Assembly (NCBI GenBank): GCA_013152765.1 | Contig: JAADFT010000136.1 | Span: 1-6,160 of the forward strand | DNA length: 6,160 bases | Reading direction: 5' to 3' | DNA from: Calditrichota bacterium | GTDB taxonomy: Bacteria; Zhuqueibacterota; Zhuqueibacteria; Oleimicrobiales; Geothermoviventaceae | The notes under the pieces: model-generated | The model's database searches: none | What the model saw: the letters and a program-made list of their open reading frames with translations, nothing else | What the model was told of the DNA's origin: nothing | Position numbers and translations under genes: made by a program | In this document: positions 5,515 through 6,160 of the stretch, piece by piece | Layout: the number at the start of each line of letters is the position of its first letter | How positions within the stretch are numbered: the first letter of the stretch is position 1

Positions 5515-6160
5515 TGCCGAAGCGTACTGACATCCACAAGATTCTGATCATCGGCTCGGGGCCAATCGTCATCGGACAGGCCTGCGAGTTCGACTATTCG
5601 GGCACACAGGCGTGCCGCGCTCTCAAGCAGGAAGGCTACGAGGTTGTGCTGGTAAACAGCAACCCGGCCACGATCATGACGGATCCGGGATTGGCGGACC
5701 GCACGTACGTGGAACCTCTGACGCCAGAGTACGTGGAGATGGTGATCGAACGGGAGCGGCCGGACGCGCTGTTGCCCACGATGGGAGGGCAGACCGGGCT
5801 AAACCTGGCTGTGGAACTGGCGGAACGCGGTGTTCTGGACAAGTTCGGCGTCGAGCTAATCGGAGCGAAGCTCGAAGCGATCCGGAAAGCCGAAGATCGC
5901 GAGGCCTTCAAGGAGTCAATGGAACGCATTGGCCTGGAGCTGCCGAAGGGCGGTTTTGCCCATTCCGTGGAGGAAGCGCTGGAAGTTGTCCGCGACATCC
6001 CGTACCCGGTGATCATTCGCCCTTCGTTCACGTTAGGGGGCACGGGAGGTAGCATTGCCTACAATGTTGAAGAGTTCAAAGAGCAGGTAGTTTGGGGGCT
6101 GCAGGCGTCGCCCATTTCGGAAGTGTTGATCGAGGAGTCGGTCATCGGCTGGCGCGAATT
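5514..6160 (+). CDS. carB: Carbamoyl phosphate synthetase large subunit, 5' part (cut by window edge)
   Basis: CarB uses two ATP, bicarbonate and ammonia from CarA to make carbamoyl phosphate. Only the first 215 residues of a protein usually near 1,070 residues are present; the frame is open to the edge. They cover the pre-ATP-grasp domain (KILIIGSGPIVIGQACEFDY at 9-28, SNPATIMTDP at 49-58, PTMGGQTGLN at 88-97) and the start of the first ATP-grasp domain, which makes carboxyphosphate. Arg129, Arg169, Gly175-Gly176, Glu208 and Glu215 fall at the same numbers as ATP-site residues of E. coli CarB. The GTG start at 5514 shares its G with the carA stop TAG (5512-5514), and GGAG at 5500-5503 lies 10 bases upstream. 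This points to translational coupling that keeps the two subunits in balance. Confidence 0.98.
   Translation, partial: MPKRTDIHKILIIGSGPIVIGQACEFDYSGTQACRALKQEGYEVVLVNSNPATIMTDPGLADRTYVEPLTPEYVEMVIERERPDALLPTMGGQTGLNLAVELAERGVLDKFGVELIGAKLEAIRKAEDREAFKESMERIGLELPKGGFAHSVEEALEVVRDIPYPVIIRPSFTLGGTGGSIAYNVEEFKEQVVWGLQASPISEVLIEESVIGWRE

Noticed and set aside
5612..6055. Open frames on both strands within the carB region
   Set aside because: The true frame is the one from GTG 5514, which shows unbroken CarB sequence with conserved ATP-site residues; the others are shadows.

Overview
The window is ordinary bacterial chromosome, all genes on the + strand, moderately high in G+C (about 55-62% by eye). 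It carries a complete uvrC, a complete lipoprotein gene of unknown function, a complete carA and the first 215 codons of carB, which runs off the right edge. A lipoprotein signal with Ala at +2 would suit a diderm. The UvrC cysteine region (an extended first spacing, then KFKVCLDYHI) resembles what I recall from Bacteroidota/FCB-group UvrC proteins, but the phylum cannot be fixed from this window. GTG and TTG starts are used for carB and carA.

Layout: 1-476 has no gene I can support; it holds a perfect 8-bp hairpin near the left edge and a weak sigma70-like promoter candidate. 483-2465 is uvrC, the nuclease subunit of nucleotide excision repair. 2466-2785 is a 320-base gap with one inverted repeat and, at its end, a strong ribosome binding site. 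2786-4156 encodes a lipoprotein with a short TPR-like helical region followed by a six-bladed TolB/PD40-type beta-propeller. 4157-4335 contains a clear intrinsic terminator, a possible competing hairpin and the carA leader. 4336-5514 is carA (TTG start). 5514 to the end is carB, whose GTG start shares one base with the carA stop codon.

How the genes relate: carA and carB form a translationally coupled pair encoding the two subunits of carbamoyl phosphate synthetase, which feeds pyrimidine and arginine synthesis. The terminator after the lipoprotein gene separates that gene from carAB. uvrC, the lipoprotein gene and carAB have no evident shared pathway.

I found no mobile element, CRISPR array, tRNA, rRNA or novel defence-like system. 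The observations most worth checking are the mutually exclusive hairpins at 4156-4213, the tiny ORF overlapping the carA TTG start, and the unassigned TPR-propeller lipoprotein.
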